From Adiantum capillus-veneris (lineage: Eukaryota; Streptophyta; Polypodiopsida; Polypodiales; Pteridaceae): a stretch of 64,000 nt of DNA. The DNA is taken from assembly GCA_014529385.2 (NCBI GenBank), contig CM043962.1:53587905-53651904 (forward strand), given 5' to 3'. Positions within the stretch are counted from its first letter, which is position 1; every line of letters starts with the position of its first letter. The notes below the pieces were generated by a model that searched no databases, was not told the origin of the DNA, and saw only the letters and a list, made by a program, of their open reading frames with translations. Position numbers and translations under genes: made by a program. Below, piece by piece: positions 10,334 through 21,514 of this stretch.

Positions 10334-12788
10334 TTATGGGTTGAAATAGTCTTCGGGTTGACGGCTAGCAAGGCGATCTTTTAGCGCATCCAGTGCCTTC
10401 TCGCAACTGATTCTTCTTTCGTTATCGGGCACTTGCAGAAGTTGCATTGTTACTTTATTCTTCAACTCCACCACTGAGTAGCCTAAAAACCTGGATGTTA
10501 GGTTGCTGATCACCGGCACAAATATCTTCATTCGCCAGGTGAAGTATAAAGTGTAGAAAGATTCTTCAAAGGCCAGCATATTATTCAATGGCAAGAACAT
10601 ACATTTGGCATAGAATCCGTAAAGGACTTCTTCTGAAGGCTGCCCACTCAGATCATAGCATAAGCCTTTATTTCCTTCCTAGAATGATAGCCATGGGGCT
10701 CCTGTTTGCTCAGGCTCATTAAAAACTTGTATACATGTTAGCAACATTCTGCAAATTCTATATAACATAGCGTAGGAGAGATCTGGTAGACTCTTGAAGA
10801 AAGACATGGTGCCCATTAGGGTTTTCACCATGTATTCCTCTATTGCTTGTCCTCTCTCTGGAGCTAGCAGCTTGGGGAAGTTAGGCCAAGTTGGCCTCTT
10901 CTTTTGCAGTGCTTCATGCACTTGCCATGTCCTTACTCTGGGTACAGAACATAAGGTTGGATCCCTTTGAAGGGCTGCAGGTGCTCTTGTGAACAGAATC
11001 ATGTATCTCGGATTCTTGTTCAACCAACTTAACCTCCACTTTGGGTGGTCTTTATCTGCGCCATCTTCTTGCGTATCCTTGTACAGTCTTTCTTTCACCT
11101 GTAATAGTTCCATGCACCCTGATGAGAGGGTATGGCAGGGATTGTTGATGCCATTGCGCATTGATCTGATTGGGAGTGAGTTGAGTGACGTTGACAGAGT
11201 GTAAAACTCTCAACTCCCAATCCACTGCGGCTTTCCACTGCTCATCCTCCTCTATAGTGATCTTCTCCTTCAGTGCGTCTTCTTCAACTTTCGAAATCTG
11301 GTCCATTGTCATTGTGTTTTCATCCGTGATGTTAATCTAAAAATCTTCATCACCACTCGGCTCGGTTGTGGACTGTGTCTCAAACTCAGCAAACGAGACC
11401 GAGGGTATGTCTATCTGTGGTTGCTCTGAAGTGCTTGCCTCTTCCTGCGTGTCTGGTTTTCCATCTCAGAGGAGTTGATTAATTCGCTTAAGTTATGCTA
11501 TCTCTTTCAGAAGCTCCTCCTCTCTCTGAACCCGCATCAGTGCCAGGTCCCTCCACTGTGATTTTTCTAGATTTAATTCCAATTCAAGGTCTTTGTTTTT
11601 CTTCTCAAGTGCCTTGTACACTTGGTCAGTTCCTTTGATCGAGGCCACGACTAGATTTTCTCTGATTCACTGTAAGAAAATTGCCTGATCATTGATCCGC
11701 TGTTCAGAATACTGCAGAGAAGCATTGGCAACATCTAATTGCACCTGAATTTTTTGAGCTGACATAGAGGTCGTAAGAAGTTCATTCGTAACTTCTGTCA
11801 ACTGCTCATCTTTTGCTTTGTAGACATCGGATAGTTTGGTGAGTAGATCACCTAACTCCTCTATTTCTTTTGGTTGCCTATCTCTAACTAACTGATGTTG
11901 TTCAGCTTCTGAGTTTAGCTCTTGCACCTGCCTTTGAAGATCAGTGATGACAGTCATCCTATCTTCTAACTCTCCTGGAGAGCGTCGATCACCATTTCAA
12001 GCTCCTTGACCTTTGTGCTACGGTTTAGTGCTATTGAGCGGAGTCTCTCTGTCATTTCCTGCATCTGCCATGCATATTCATTGACTTGGACGATTACCTT
12101 GTCATTTGATTGTCACTCCTCCTGTCGTGCCAGCTAAGATGTGCCTCCAGCCTCATGTGTTGCTTCTTGCTACGTCATAACTACCGGTAGTTCTTGTGTG
12201 GAGGTAGATTGTCGGTCTTCTTCTTGGCCATCCTGAGTCTTTGATGCCTCGGCAGTTTCTGGCTGAGTAGAAGTAGAGGGTGTTGTCTTAAACCTTGCTG
12301 TCTCTTCAGGTGCCGACCTTTCTTCGTTCTCGGGCTCGTGTTCTTTCTCTTGTGCAGTGGTAGGCTCTTTCTCGGGATCTGCTTATTTATCAGACTCTTG
12401 TACAGATTCACTTGTTTTTTTCTCTTCAATCTATTGAGTATCTTTGGCGGCCTTCTCCTGTTCCGGCTCGGCTTCTTTTTTTTTTGTCTATCGGGGTGAT
12501 CAGCCTCTTGTGCAGATTCTTTTTGTTTGGTGGACTCAAAATCTCTCTTTCTCAAGCTCTGCTTCTTTATTGGTGTCTTTGCATGCAGGTGATGGTGGTG
12601 GGTTAGGCATGAGATGGTCCTGTTGTTCTGTATGCAGTGAGGTGGGTCGGGGAGATCCATAACTTTGTTCTTTTCTAGCCGTTTCCTCATCTTTCCTTTG
12701 GTCTTCCGTCTCCTTAGCTTTCTTAGCAGCTTCTTCTGCCTCCTTCAGCTTTAAAGCTTCAGCCTCTTGGTACATTCTCTCTAAACGT
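10334..12788 (-). pseudogene. Extra 3' ORF of Gyp-A, central and C-terminal part
   Basis: Minus-strand coding with stops and frameshifts. From 12788 it starts RLERMYQEAEALKLKEAEEA, a highly charged Glu/Lys/Gln-rich segment that continues to about 12180. 11957-11667 is a predicted coiled coil (LQRQVQELNSEAEQHQ ... heptad-like Leu spacing). 11312-10334 is a compact, Trp- and Leu-rich domain: HPKWRLSWLNKNPRYM, then LPDLSYAMLYRICRMLLTC and FYTLYFTWRMKIFVPV, ending 22 bp before the polypurine tract. One TAG (10679-10681) and a frameshift near 11130 break this part. It occupies the env position, but I see no signal peptide or clear membrane anchor. The family is not recognised. Confidence 0.6.
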
Positions 12789-14721
12789 TGGAATGAGGGA
12801 AATGGGAACACACATAGTACACAAACTAGATGCCTCTCTATAGCCCAACAGATATCCAGCACCCCAATCCACTTGGATAGACTCACACACACTTTATTTT
12901 TCTGTATGGCTTTACTAGTAAGCTCATAATTTGCACAATTCACGACTACACCCGCCTAGCCATATGCACCTTAACAACACAAACTCGCCAATAGCTCAAC
13001 ACATAGCACACTTTCCAAGAAAGATGACATAGCCACAATCATTAAACTCTTCTATTGCTCCCTCTTGCACACACACAATCCACCTCTCTCTCTCTCTCTC
13101 TCTCTCTTTGCTTTACCCACTCCTCGGAAAACACACACGGAATCAGGATTTTAGCACAAGAGAAGACACTAATACAAAATAGATGAGGCAATCAGAGCAA
13201 TGAGCTTTAGATAGGGCTATGATAGCTTTCAAAGCAACATATACAAACTTAGTCGATGCCGGTTTTCTTCAAACTTACAAAGAAATTTCGAGAATAAGAG
13301 GTGATCGTCTATCATCATGGGATGCTCTCAATAGCCTTGGCTTGTCCTTTTGCAGTGATATCATGAACCTGAAGGCTTTATGATAAGGATCATTTTCATT
13401 TTCCTTTTTGCAGAGCTGATGGTCCTCAAGATCATATGACCATCTGTAAGCAATTGAACACTCTCGGGCTGAGTTCGACACCTCTATTGGTGGCGCCCCT
13501 CTGAAGTGATATCATGAACCTAAAGGCTTTATGATAAGGATCGTTTTCCTTCTTGCAGAGCTGATGGTCCTCAAGATCATACGACCATCTGCAAGCAATC
13601 GAACACTCTCGGGCTGAGTTCGACACCACTATTGGTGGCGCCCCTCTGGCGGCCCACCTCCTCTATGGCAGCCCTTTGCGGCTTTTGCAGCCCGCCAACT
13701 TGATCCCTAGCTTACCTCGTCATCTCCACAAGGCCTCAAGTCCCTCCTTCTGCAAGAAACCAGGCCTTTGATAGCAGCCCCTCCGTCAGCGCTCTCTTCA
13801 TGCACCCGTTTTTAAGCCATCTTCCAAGCTTGGCGCCACCTGTTTGCCATGAGCATAGTCTCCTCCTCCATGGAAACCACATGGCTCATCTTTCCCACTA
13901 TCCATCCGTTATCATAGTGCCGTCCCAGCTTGTATGGAGCCCTGACTTGCCTCAGATTCCTATTCGGCATCTCACCAACTAGCTCCCCTTGCTCCATGCC
14001 ATCGCCACTTGTATGGCTCTCCCTCGCATGCCCTGCATCTGATGGCTCTCGCTTTGCCTTGCTCCATCTGGCCAGCACTTCCCATGCTTATCTCCACCTA
14101 CACATCAACACATGGTGCCACTTTCTTCACATCGTATCGACCTGCAGATGCCAACTGCCAACTGTAGCGTGTTTTTTATAGCATGGAAAACTTCAAACTT
14201 TTATTTCAACATGCAACTTAGCCGGTGTTCCCACAAAACGCAACCCGCGGCCAATAGCTCTCTGACCATAACTTGAGACCTTTGCTTTCAAACCAAGGCC
14301 TTCATGACTTTAAGTAAACATAATTGATGTGCAAGAATAAAATCTTGGATGCTTTGATACTTGCCGATAATGGTGACCGCAACAAACATTGGCCACTCCG
14401 AACCCCAATGCAGCCACGATAGATAGCTTTATTTGAGCTCTGATATGGAATGGATCTCCAAAAGAACTCCAAATGATAGGCCAAAAAAAACTGATCCATA
14501 GAGTAAATGGAGACTATACTTCATGTACCTGCAAACATCCCGATCATTAGAGGCCCAAAATCACCGCTTGACTTGTAAAGTGCCACATCTAGCATACACA
14601 TCACGATCAAGCTTGCCGCTATCGGCATCTGGTATTGTCTTCACCGCCTCGACCTGTATCTGCATGACTCCATACCAATGCAAGAACCATTCTACTAGAC
14701 CGACATAACTGTGTCGCACCA
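12789..14721 (-). repeat. 3' LTR of the gag-only element
   Basis: Runs TGGAATGAGGG ... TCGCACCA on the plus strand. Compared with the other LTR it has a 151-bp tandem duplication (units starting 13355 and 13506) and an extra block of about 100 bp near 13915-14015, so it is 263 bp longer. It contains a (CT)n run at about 13082-13111. Confidence 0.85.
13355..13655. repeat. 151-bp tandem duplication inside one LTR
   Basis: The phrase 'gtgatatcatgaacct' begins at 13355 and at 13506, followed each time by the same block ending 'attggtggcgcccctctg'. The partner LTR has one copy (17031-17171). The duplication therefore arose after this element was inserted, or in one LTR only. Confidence 0.85.
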
Positions 14722-14738
14722 TCATTGCCCAGCCCACT

Positions 14739-14760
14739 GGTTGAACATTTATGTTCAACC
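14739..14760. other. Short perfect hairpin
   Basis: GGTTGAACAT and ATGTTCAACC are inverted arms of 10 bp separated by TT, 18 bp inside the 3' LTR of the gag-only element. The function is unknown. Confidence 0.6.
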
Positions 14761-14823
14761 ATAGCATTATTTAGAGAATATATCATTGCATAAGAAGAAA
14801 CTGGTAGATACTATGTACAAAAG

Positions 14824-15784
14824 CTAGATAAATAGCAGTAGATAGAGAGAGAGAGATTTACTAGCTGTAGCACCCGTCTGGGTCAAATGGAAATCTCCAG
14901 TCTTCCCCAAGTGTGATGCAAACTCCGTCGGGATCAAATACATGGCATTGATCACCACCATTCTTCTGTAATGCAGATACGTATCCCTGCTTTGTATTTG
15001 TAAAACTATAAGCCATCCATGTATGTAGCTCTTGACATCATAACCCTTCAAAAAACTGCATGCAGGAGCCTTCTTTACACATAAAACAAGACTGTACACC
15101 TTGCAAAGCCTTTGCATCATCTGTTTCCTAGTTGTTGTCTAGAGAGCTCTCCACAACATCATTGTCTTTCAGCAAGGCAACCTGTAGCAACCGGCATAAC
15201 GGCACTTGCATAGCAACCTTCAACATCACATCCATCAACAACATGGCACCAACCTGTGGCAACTGATCGTCCAAAGCAGACACTGGCATATCTTCACTTG
15301 TAGACTCTTCAAACAGCACTGGAAAAGGTGGAAAGCCTTGCATACCTTGTATTGTTGCCATAGCTTTAGCAACCAAAACCTGCGACTCGTCATCTACATC
15401 GACCACGGGACCATCGAACCCCCAGTCATCTTCATCGAGACATTCTTGTTTAGTCAACATGGCCTTACCATCACAAGGCAAGAGAGAGGGTTCCCCAACC
15501 CCCTGGTCCGCACAAAATGTCTCTTCACCTGCAATCTGTTGCTCTTTGACCACCCTATTGACATGCATAATATCATATGTCTCATACCTTGAGAAAACAA
15601 ACTCCGTTTCCCATGTGCTATCCGTATCCAAGGCACTGCTATAGCTTGAATACACCTCGATTTTCTCCACAAAATTCACCGGCTTTGGCACTTCAACTAT
15701 CTTCTCCACTACTTGCTTTCCGAAAGTCACTTGGTCAAGCACATTAGACGGTACTCGGTAGACTCCTCTCTGCTCTATCATCAC
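14824..15784 (-). pseudogene. Acidic ORF of unknown function in the gag-only element
   Basis: The frame 15784-15128 gives 218 residues, acidic and without a recognisable domain (FVEKIEVYSSYSSALDTD, DEDDWGFDGPVVDVDDESQV). A second frame, 15120-14824, follows with a one-base offset. It lies 3' of gag where an element with enzymes would have protease and RT, but shows no D-S/T-G motif and no RT motifs. It could be diverged gag/pol spacer or captured sequence; I cannot tell. Confidence 0.4.
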
Positions 15785-15923
15785 GCCTATCCACTGCTAC
15801 CACATGTGCATCAACAAAGGGTCGGATTACCTGAAGCTCTTCCCTAGCAATTGGACTTGGCACCAATGGACTCGCCAGAACCTGCTTTGCCTGTTGCTTC
15901 TTTAAAAGCTTCTTTGTCTTGCT

Positions 15924-16431
15924 CTACACATAGGATACTGCCTCCTTGTACGTGCACGGTCCATCTATCTTGACTTTATCTCGCACTTTTACATGCAAGC
16001 AGTCCACAAACTTGGTCATCTTAAAAAAAGATGCATTCTCTACAGCAGTTACCTTAACCAACTTGCTCCATATAGCCTTGAACTCCCACACGAATGCTCG
16101 GAAATCACTGTCAAGGCTTTGCTTTAGGTTGTCCATCATCTGCTTCACTTCTCTCCATTGCGCATTGGCCACATATCGGCTTCGAAATGTTGCTTCCAAT
16201 GTGCCCCAATCCAGCTTTTCTTCAGCCTGCAAGCCCTCGTACCATACCTTTGCTTTTCCACGAACCAGAAGCGGGAAAGCTTGGGCCACTCCCTCTTCTC
16301 TTGAGAAGCCACTCTCCAGCGGAAAAAGGCCAAACCTCGGCATCTTTAGCACCTGTAAAAGTTAAAAAACCCGACCATGCCATTCTTGTTAGATCCTGCT
16401 CTTCAAAATGCGACACCATCTTCGACTTCAC
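15924..16431 (-). pseudogene. gag of the nested element
   Basis: The frames 16431-16222 and 16352-15924 overlap and together make a Retrotrans_gag-type capsid: SGFLTFTGAKDAEVW, then FPLLVRGKAKVWYEGL, LEATFRSRYV and CLHVKVRDKVKIDGP. The last segment parallels CLHPKVREKVYFEGP in Gyp-B gag, as does KAKVWYEGL with RAKTWFYAL. A frameshift near 16300 separates the two frames. No zinc knuckle remains. Confidence 0.7.
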
Positions 16432-16449
16432 AAAGGAGCAATTAGTATG

Positions 16450-16467
16450 TCCTCAGTGGGGACACCA
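16450..16467 (-). other. Primer-binding site of the gag-only element
   Basis: Minus strand TGGTGTCCCCACTGAGGA, four bases from the LTR end. It starts with the required TGG. The same site, with two changes, is next to the Gyp-B LTR at 37565-37582. I could not assign the tRNA. Confidence 0.7.
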
Positions 16468-16471
16468 CTGA

Positions 16472-18141
16472 TGGAATGGGGGAAACGAGAACACACACAG
16501 TACACAAACTAGATGCCTCTCTATAGCCCAATAGATATACAACACCCCAAGCCACTCGGATAGACTCACACACCCTGTATTTTCTATATGCTTTACTAGT
16601 AAGCTCGTAATTTGTACAATTCACGACTACACCCGCCCAACCATATGCACCTTAACAACACAAACTCGTCAATAGCTCAACACATAGCACACTTTCCAAG
16701 AAAGATGACATAGCGTCAATCATTAAACTCTTCTCTTGCTCCCTCTTGCACACACACAATCCATCTTTCTCTGTCTCTCTCTTTGCTTTACCCACTCCTG
16801 GGAAAACACACACGGAATCAGGATCTGAGCACAAGAGAAGACACTAATACAAAATAGATGAGGCAAGCAGAGCAATGAGCTTTAGATAGGGCTATGATAG
16901 CTTTCAAAGAAACATATACAAACTCAGTCGATGCCGGTTTTCTTCAAACTTACAAAGCAATTTCGAGAATAAGAAGTGATCGTCTATCATCATGGGATGT
17001 TGTTAATAGCCATGGCTTGTCCTTTTGCAGTGATATCATGAACCTGAAGGCTTTATGATAAGGAGCGTTTTTCTTCTTGCAGAGCTGATGGTCCTCAAGA
17101 TCATACAACCATATGCAAGCAATTGAACACTCTCGGTCTGAGTTTGACACCACTATTGGTGGCGCCCCTCTGGCGGCCCACCTCCTCTAAGGCAGCCCTT
17201 TGCGGCTTTTGCAGCCCGCCAACTTGATCCCTGGCTTCCCTCATCAACTGCACAAGGGCTCAGGTCCTTCCTTCTGCAATAAACCAGGGCTTTGATAGCA
17301 GCCCCTCTGTCCGCGCTCTCTTCATGCACCCGTTTTTAAGCCATCTTCCAAGCTTGGTGCCCCCTGTTTTCCATGAGCATAGTCTCCTCCTCCATGGCAG
17401 CCACATGGCTCATCTTTCCCACTATCCATCCGTTGCCACAATGGCTCTCCCTTGCATGCCCTGCACCTGGTGGCTCTTGCTTTGCCTTGCTCCATTTGGC
17501 CATCACTTCACATGCTTATCTCCACCTAACACGCGGTGCCACTTTCTTCACATCCTATCGACCTGCAGATGCCGACTGTAGCGTGTTTTTTATGGCATAG
17601 CAAACTTCAAACTTTTATTTCAACATGCGACTTAGCCAGTGTTCCCACCGAACGCAACCCGCAGCCAATAGCTTTGCATCTCTTACCATAATTTGAGACC
17701 TTTGCTTTCAAACCAAAGCCTTCATGACTTTAAGTAAACATAACTGATGTGCAAGAATAAAATCTCGGATGCTTTGATACTTGTCGATAATGGCGATCGC
17801 AACAAACATTGGCCACTCCGAACCCCAATGCAACCATTATAGATAGCTACATTCGAGCTCTGGTATGGAATGGATCTCCAAAAGAACTCCAAATGATAGG
17901 CCAAAAAAAACTGATCCATAGAGTAAATGGAGACTATACTTCATGTACCTGCAAACATCCCGATCATTAGAGGCCCAAAATCACCGCTTCACCTGTAAAG
18001 TGTCACATCTAGCATACACACCATGAGCAAGCTTGCCGCTACTGGCATCTGGTATTGACTTCACCGCCTCGACCTATATGTGCATGACTCCATACCAATG
18101 CAAGAACCATTCTACTAGACCGACATAACTTTCTCGCACCA
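16472..18141 (-). repeat. 5' LTR of the gag-only element
   Basis: Direct repeat of 12789-14721, with TGGAATGGGGG and TCGCACCA ends on the plus strand. The outer end joins Gyp-A extra-ORF sequence at 18142. Confidence 0.85.
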
Positions 18142-19303
18142 AAGCTCTATTGGATCTTCAGATTATTTTCTTGTATGATGCTTTGTGCAAGGGCCTTTAA
18201 GTCCAGCAGGTACCCATTTTTCTGGGTCCTTCCCTTGTGCTTGCCTACTACATTGGTACACCTATTTCTCTCTTTCAAAGTGCACTTGTTTTTGAGCTGA
18301 CTCTTCTTGGTGTGCGGCCACAACTTTTCTTTTCATCTCTTCTCTCCGAGCTCTCTTTTCTTCATTGTGAGAGCTCTTGCTGTTGTGCCGTTCTGGCGAG
18401 CTATCAGCAGAATCATCATCAGATTTATATGATCTTTTACCTGACCTTGTAGATCTTGGAGAGAGTTGTGCTGCCAATATCCATGTATTCTGATCTGGAG
18501 TAGGTGGTAGGTTGTCAGCAATGCCAATGGCATGATATGCTATTATAGTCAAGACCTATGGCTCACCCAAGTACATGATTTTTTCCTCCTTCTTGGTGCC
18601 CTTCAAGGTTGTCGACATATTGTGCGTGGTCCACTGGTTGTCTTGTTGTCGACTTGAGAACCTGAGTGAATGTGGTGGCCACGACGTGATTTAGTGTAGT
18701 GTACCTTGGTGGCCTTTTTGCCAAAAAATGAAAGTGCTGGTGGTACAAACGGCCTGGCTCTTCCACTTGTTTGTGGATAAGGTCGGCGAATGTAGCCGTG
18801 GCTGTCTCTTTGGTAAATGTTCCTGTGGTTTTTCTGTCTCTTGCTCGCATGGTCATTCCTTCTGTGGGCAGTCTGAGTGCTCTGCCACTATCTCTTTTGT
18901 GATCACTACTTCGACCTTGTTCCCTTGGGTGTCGGATATTTGTGCGGTTCCATCTTCTTTGATTGTGGATAGAAGCTCATAAGCCTTATGAAAATCCACT
19001 CTGCAAGGCTCTTGTTCATAGAAATCCCTGAACTGGGCCCAGCCTACGGTTAGCTTCTTTGGTTTTTGGCTTGGCAGCTACATCATAGACTTCTTTGGGC
19101 AGGAGTTGCAACTCCACCTGATGCCCTTCTTCACTCTTGAATCTGCCAATGAATACTATAGTGTGGTGCTCTTCCAACTGTTCTTTGGAGAGGTAGGATA
19201 CCTTTGCTACTTTGACTGATTCGGGGTCTAGTTGATAAGCGGGCAGTTCGTGTAGCTTCTCATTTTGGTTGAGCTTCTTTTTAGCCCTCTCTGCTGCTTG
19301 CAT
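18142..19303 (-). pseudogene. Extra 3' ORF of Gyp-A, N-terminal part
   Basis: Minus-strand pieces 19303-19016 (MQAAERAKKKLNQNEKLHEL ...) and 18552-18262 (PPTPDQNTWILAAQLSPRS, then a Lys/Arg/Glu-rich EEKRARREEMKRKVVAAHQE), joined by a degenerate middle with shifts and stops. The charged tail leads straight to the insertion border and resumes at 12788 with a similar charged composition. Both parts together would be about 1,200 residues. No known domain is recognised. The start at 19303 is the first Met in this frame and is uncertain. Confidence 0.5.
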
Positions 19304-21508
19304 GGCTCCTTGTTCAGTGAATAGAGTGCAAAGTTAGGAGATTTATTTGAATTATCTCTGAAATGTCCTTTAGGCTGAAATGCTGACAATTTGGTCCCAT
19401 TTCCTTCAAACCATTTTTGTGAACAAGCAAAGATGCATAAAAACATGCAAAGAACAAAACTGTGTAGTCAAAACAAAAATTTGCAACCAAAGTAAATAAT
19501 CGTGACTATTTATAGTTGAGGAAAATTTTCAACTTTTTGCAAAATTGGCTTTATAGGCTTGAAGTATATACCAAATACATGCTCTGAGTGAAATATGGGC
19601 TCATTTGGATGCGTAAGGTGAAAATGGTATCAGATTTTGGTTGTAGGTCTCTAAAACAGTAGATATAAAGGAAAGTTGAGATTTTAAACTACAAATTGAT
19701 TCAATATTGGCTAGTGGGCTTAACACATCATGTACCTTGGTATAATGGAAAAATATCAAAATTCCCCAATTTTGACAAGAAAGTAAATAATCGTGATTAT
19801 TAACTTTTCTTCCAAAATTGACATGTTTGGTACAAATTGGTTCTAAGCATTGTATAGACCTTGGGTATGAGATATGAAGTGATTTGGATCAAGAAATGTT
19901 GTCCATAACCCAAAATTTGGCTTGCAAAGACTTCTTTGCATTTTTTTGACAATTTTACAAGTAATGGGTGGTCATTCTGGCTCATACTTGATTTTTGGCA
20001 TGTAATAGGTGTGTACACATGATAGGTGAGGTAAGGTGACAATTTCCAAGCAAAAATGATGCAAAAGTAAATAATCGCGATTATTTACAACAGTGACAAA
20101 AACTTTGCAAAACCTAGAAATTCTGACCTATAGATGTTTCATACATGCACCTAATACAAGTCCTAAATTGAATTTGGTCAAGTTTGGTCATGCCGGCATC
20201 AATTTGTGCTCTATCAACTTAGAAATCACTGTTTTTTGTGACTACTCTGTCTGTTGGGTTGGTCGGTCAACTTTGAGGCTTTGGACTTGTCCACAACATA
20301 GTCGTGAAGCAACCTGTCCAATTCTGGCTCATTTGGAGTCAGTTTGACCTCGTATGTCGAATTTTATGCTTTGTAACCTTTGAGCCATTTTCTATTTTTC
20401 GAGGGCTTTGCTTGATGGATTTCACCAAACCGATCATATACATTGTATATGGACCTCATTAGGCGCAAGCCATCTGTGGAGTCAGGTCGGAATTTTGGCA
20501 TTTGTCAAAAACCCAACTTTTCTACTGGGGACCCCCTCAACCCCAGCCTAATGATCATCTGACGGTATAGAAAGGTTCTATTATGTTAGGGCATGCTATG
20601 GTTAAAATCCCATCTGATTTAGTCAAGCTGGTAGGCCGCTATGGTCAGTTTTAGGTCGTAGATCTTCGTGCACTGCTCAATTTCTAGGGATTTAGACTAG
20701 CTATCGGCCCTACAAAATGGATCATTGTCAAGTAAAGAACTTACCCCTCATGTCTCGTGTGAGACGGCGCTAAAAATGGTCAACTGTGGGCTCCGAAAAA
20801 GTCGCACGAAGGAGGCCGAAATCTCTCTCTGCAAAGGCTCCAAGTGGAAATGAGGTGGTTTTAGCCTACCGTGGATATCTATACCCGGACCTCCCGAACC
20901 AAATTTCCCCAGATTCCCTCGTTAGTCCTACTAGGCCGTGAAATCTATGTTAGACTAATTTTTTTTTGCAAAAGTAGGCGTAGCCGCCTAATTTAGGCTT
21001 CCCGCTCCCCTCTTCTGATTTCATTGAAATTTTTTGTTCTTGTCCACCTTGTCTTTTTGATCACCATCGTGTCTTCCATTTTTCTATTTGAGCTTCCCTG
21101 CTATTTATTATTAATTTTCGACCTGTTTATTTGAAAAATTCAAAGAAAATCCCTTGAAAAACACAGCTTTATTGTTTTTTTTGGATTTTTCTATTTTTAG
21201 GCCTCACTATCAACAAAAATGAGTAAAAATATCCAAAAAAAGGACTATTTTTGATGATTTTTTGATAGTATATACACTATTTATACTCATCGGGAAGATA
21301 TTATCAGTGAAGTTTTCCTTGATGATGAATTATAAGGGCATTATTAGGTAATTTTACAAAAAATCACATGTTAACATCAAACTTTTTCCTCCCTCTTCAA
21401 ACATTGCCCTTAATTACTTGGTTCTTAGTACTTAGTACTTAGTGCTTAGTTCTTACTGCTTAGTTCTTACTGCTTAGTTCTTAGTTCTTAGTTCTTAGTT
21501 CTTAGTGC
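19304..21508 (-). other. Non-coding spacer of Gyp-A between pol and the extra ORF
   Basis: About 2.2 kb without a credible gene. It contains three near-palindromes with the core GTAAATAATCG/CGATTATTTAC at regular spacing (19491, 19781, 20067), like those in the 5' leader. The part nearest pol (20.9-21.5 kb) resembles the tail of copy 1 at the left end of the window. It may hold a subgenomic promoter or splice sites for the extra ORF, but none could be identified. Confidence 0.6.
19491..20088. repeat. Three palindromes in the Gyp-A 3' spacer
   Basis: Copies at 19491-19515, 19781-19806 and 20067-20088, with start-to-start distances of 290 and 286 bp. The third, GTAAATAATCG then CGATTATTTAC, is a perfect 22-bp palindrome; the others have one to three mismatches. 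Confidence 0.85.
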
Positions 21509-21514
21509 TTAGTG
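21424..21514. repeat. Minisatellite with 7-bp unit
   Basis: Thirteen successive heptamers of the form CTTAGTN (with CTTACTG twice), directly 3' of the second-protease tail of Gyp-A. Confidence 0.85.

Larger units (their letters stand above)
12789..18141 (-). mobile_element. TR-GAG-like gag-only LTR element nested in Gyp-A
   Basis: Long LTRs (12789-14721 and 16472-18141) flank an interior of only 1750 bp with a gag fragment and no RT, RNase H or integrase. It interrupts the extra ORF of Gyp-A, whose coding continues on both sides. The flanks are AACGT and AAGCT, a possibly mutated target duplication. Its PBS differs from that of Gyp-B at two of 18 positions, and LTR ends and gag are also similar, which makes Gyp-B-type elements the likely source of enzymes. 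Confidence 0.8.

Noticed and set aside
10334-12788. True retroviral-type envelope gene
   Set aside because: The position fits, but no signal peptide, fusion segment or membrane anchor is evident; listed as unknown ORF.
13800-14181. Plus-strand ORFs in the LTRs of the gag-only element (also 17324-17600)
   Set aside because: They repeat in both LTRs, are antisense to the element, and lack any domain.
21424-21514. Interstitial telomere repeat
   Set aside because: The unit is 7 bp but reads CTTAGTN, not TTTAGGG/CCCTAAA.
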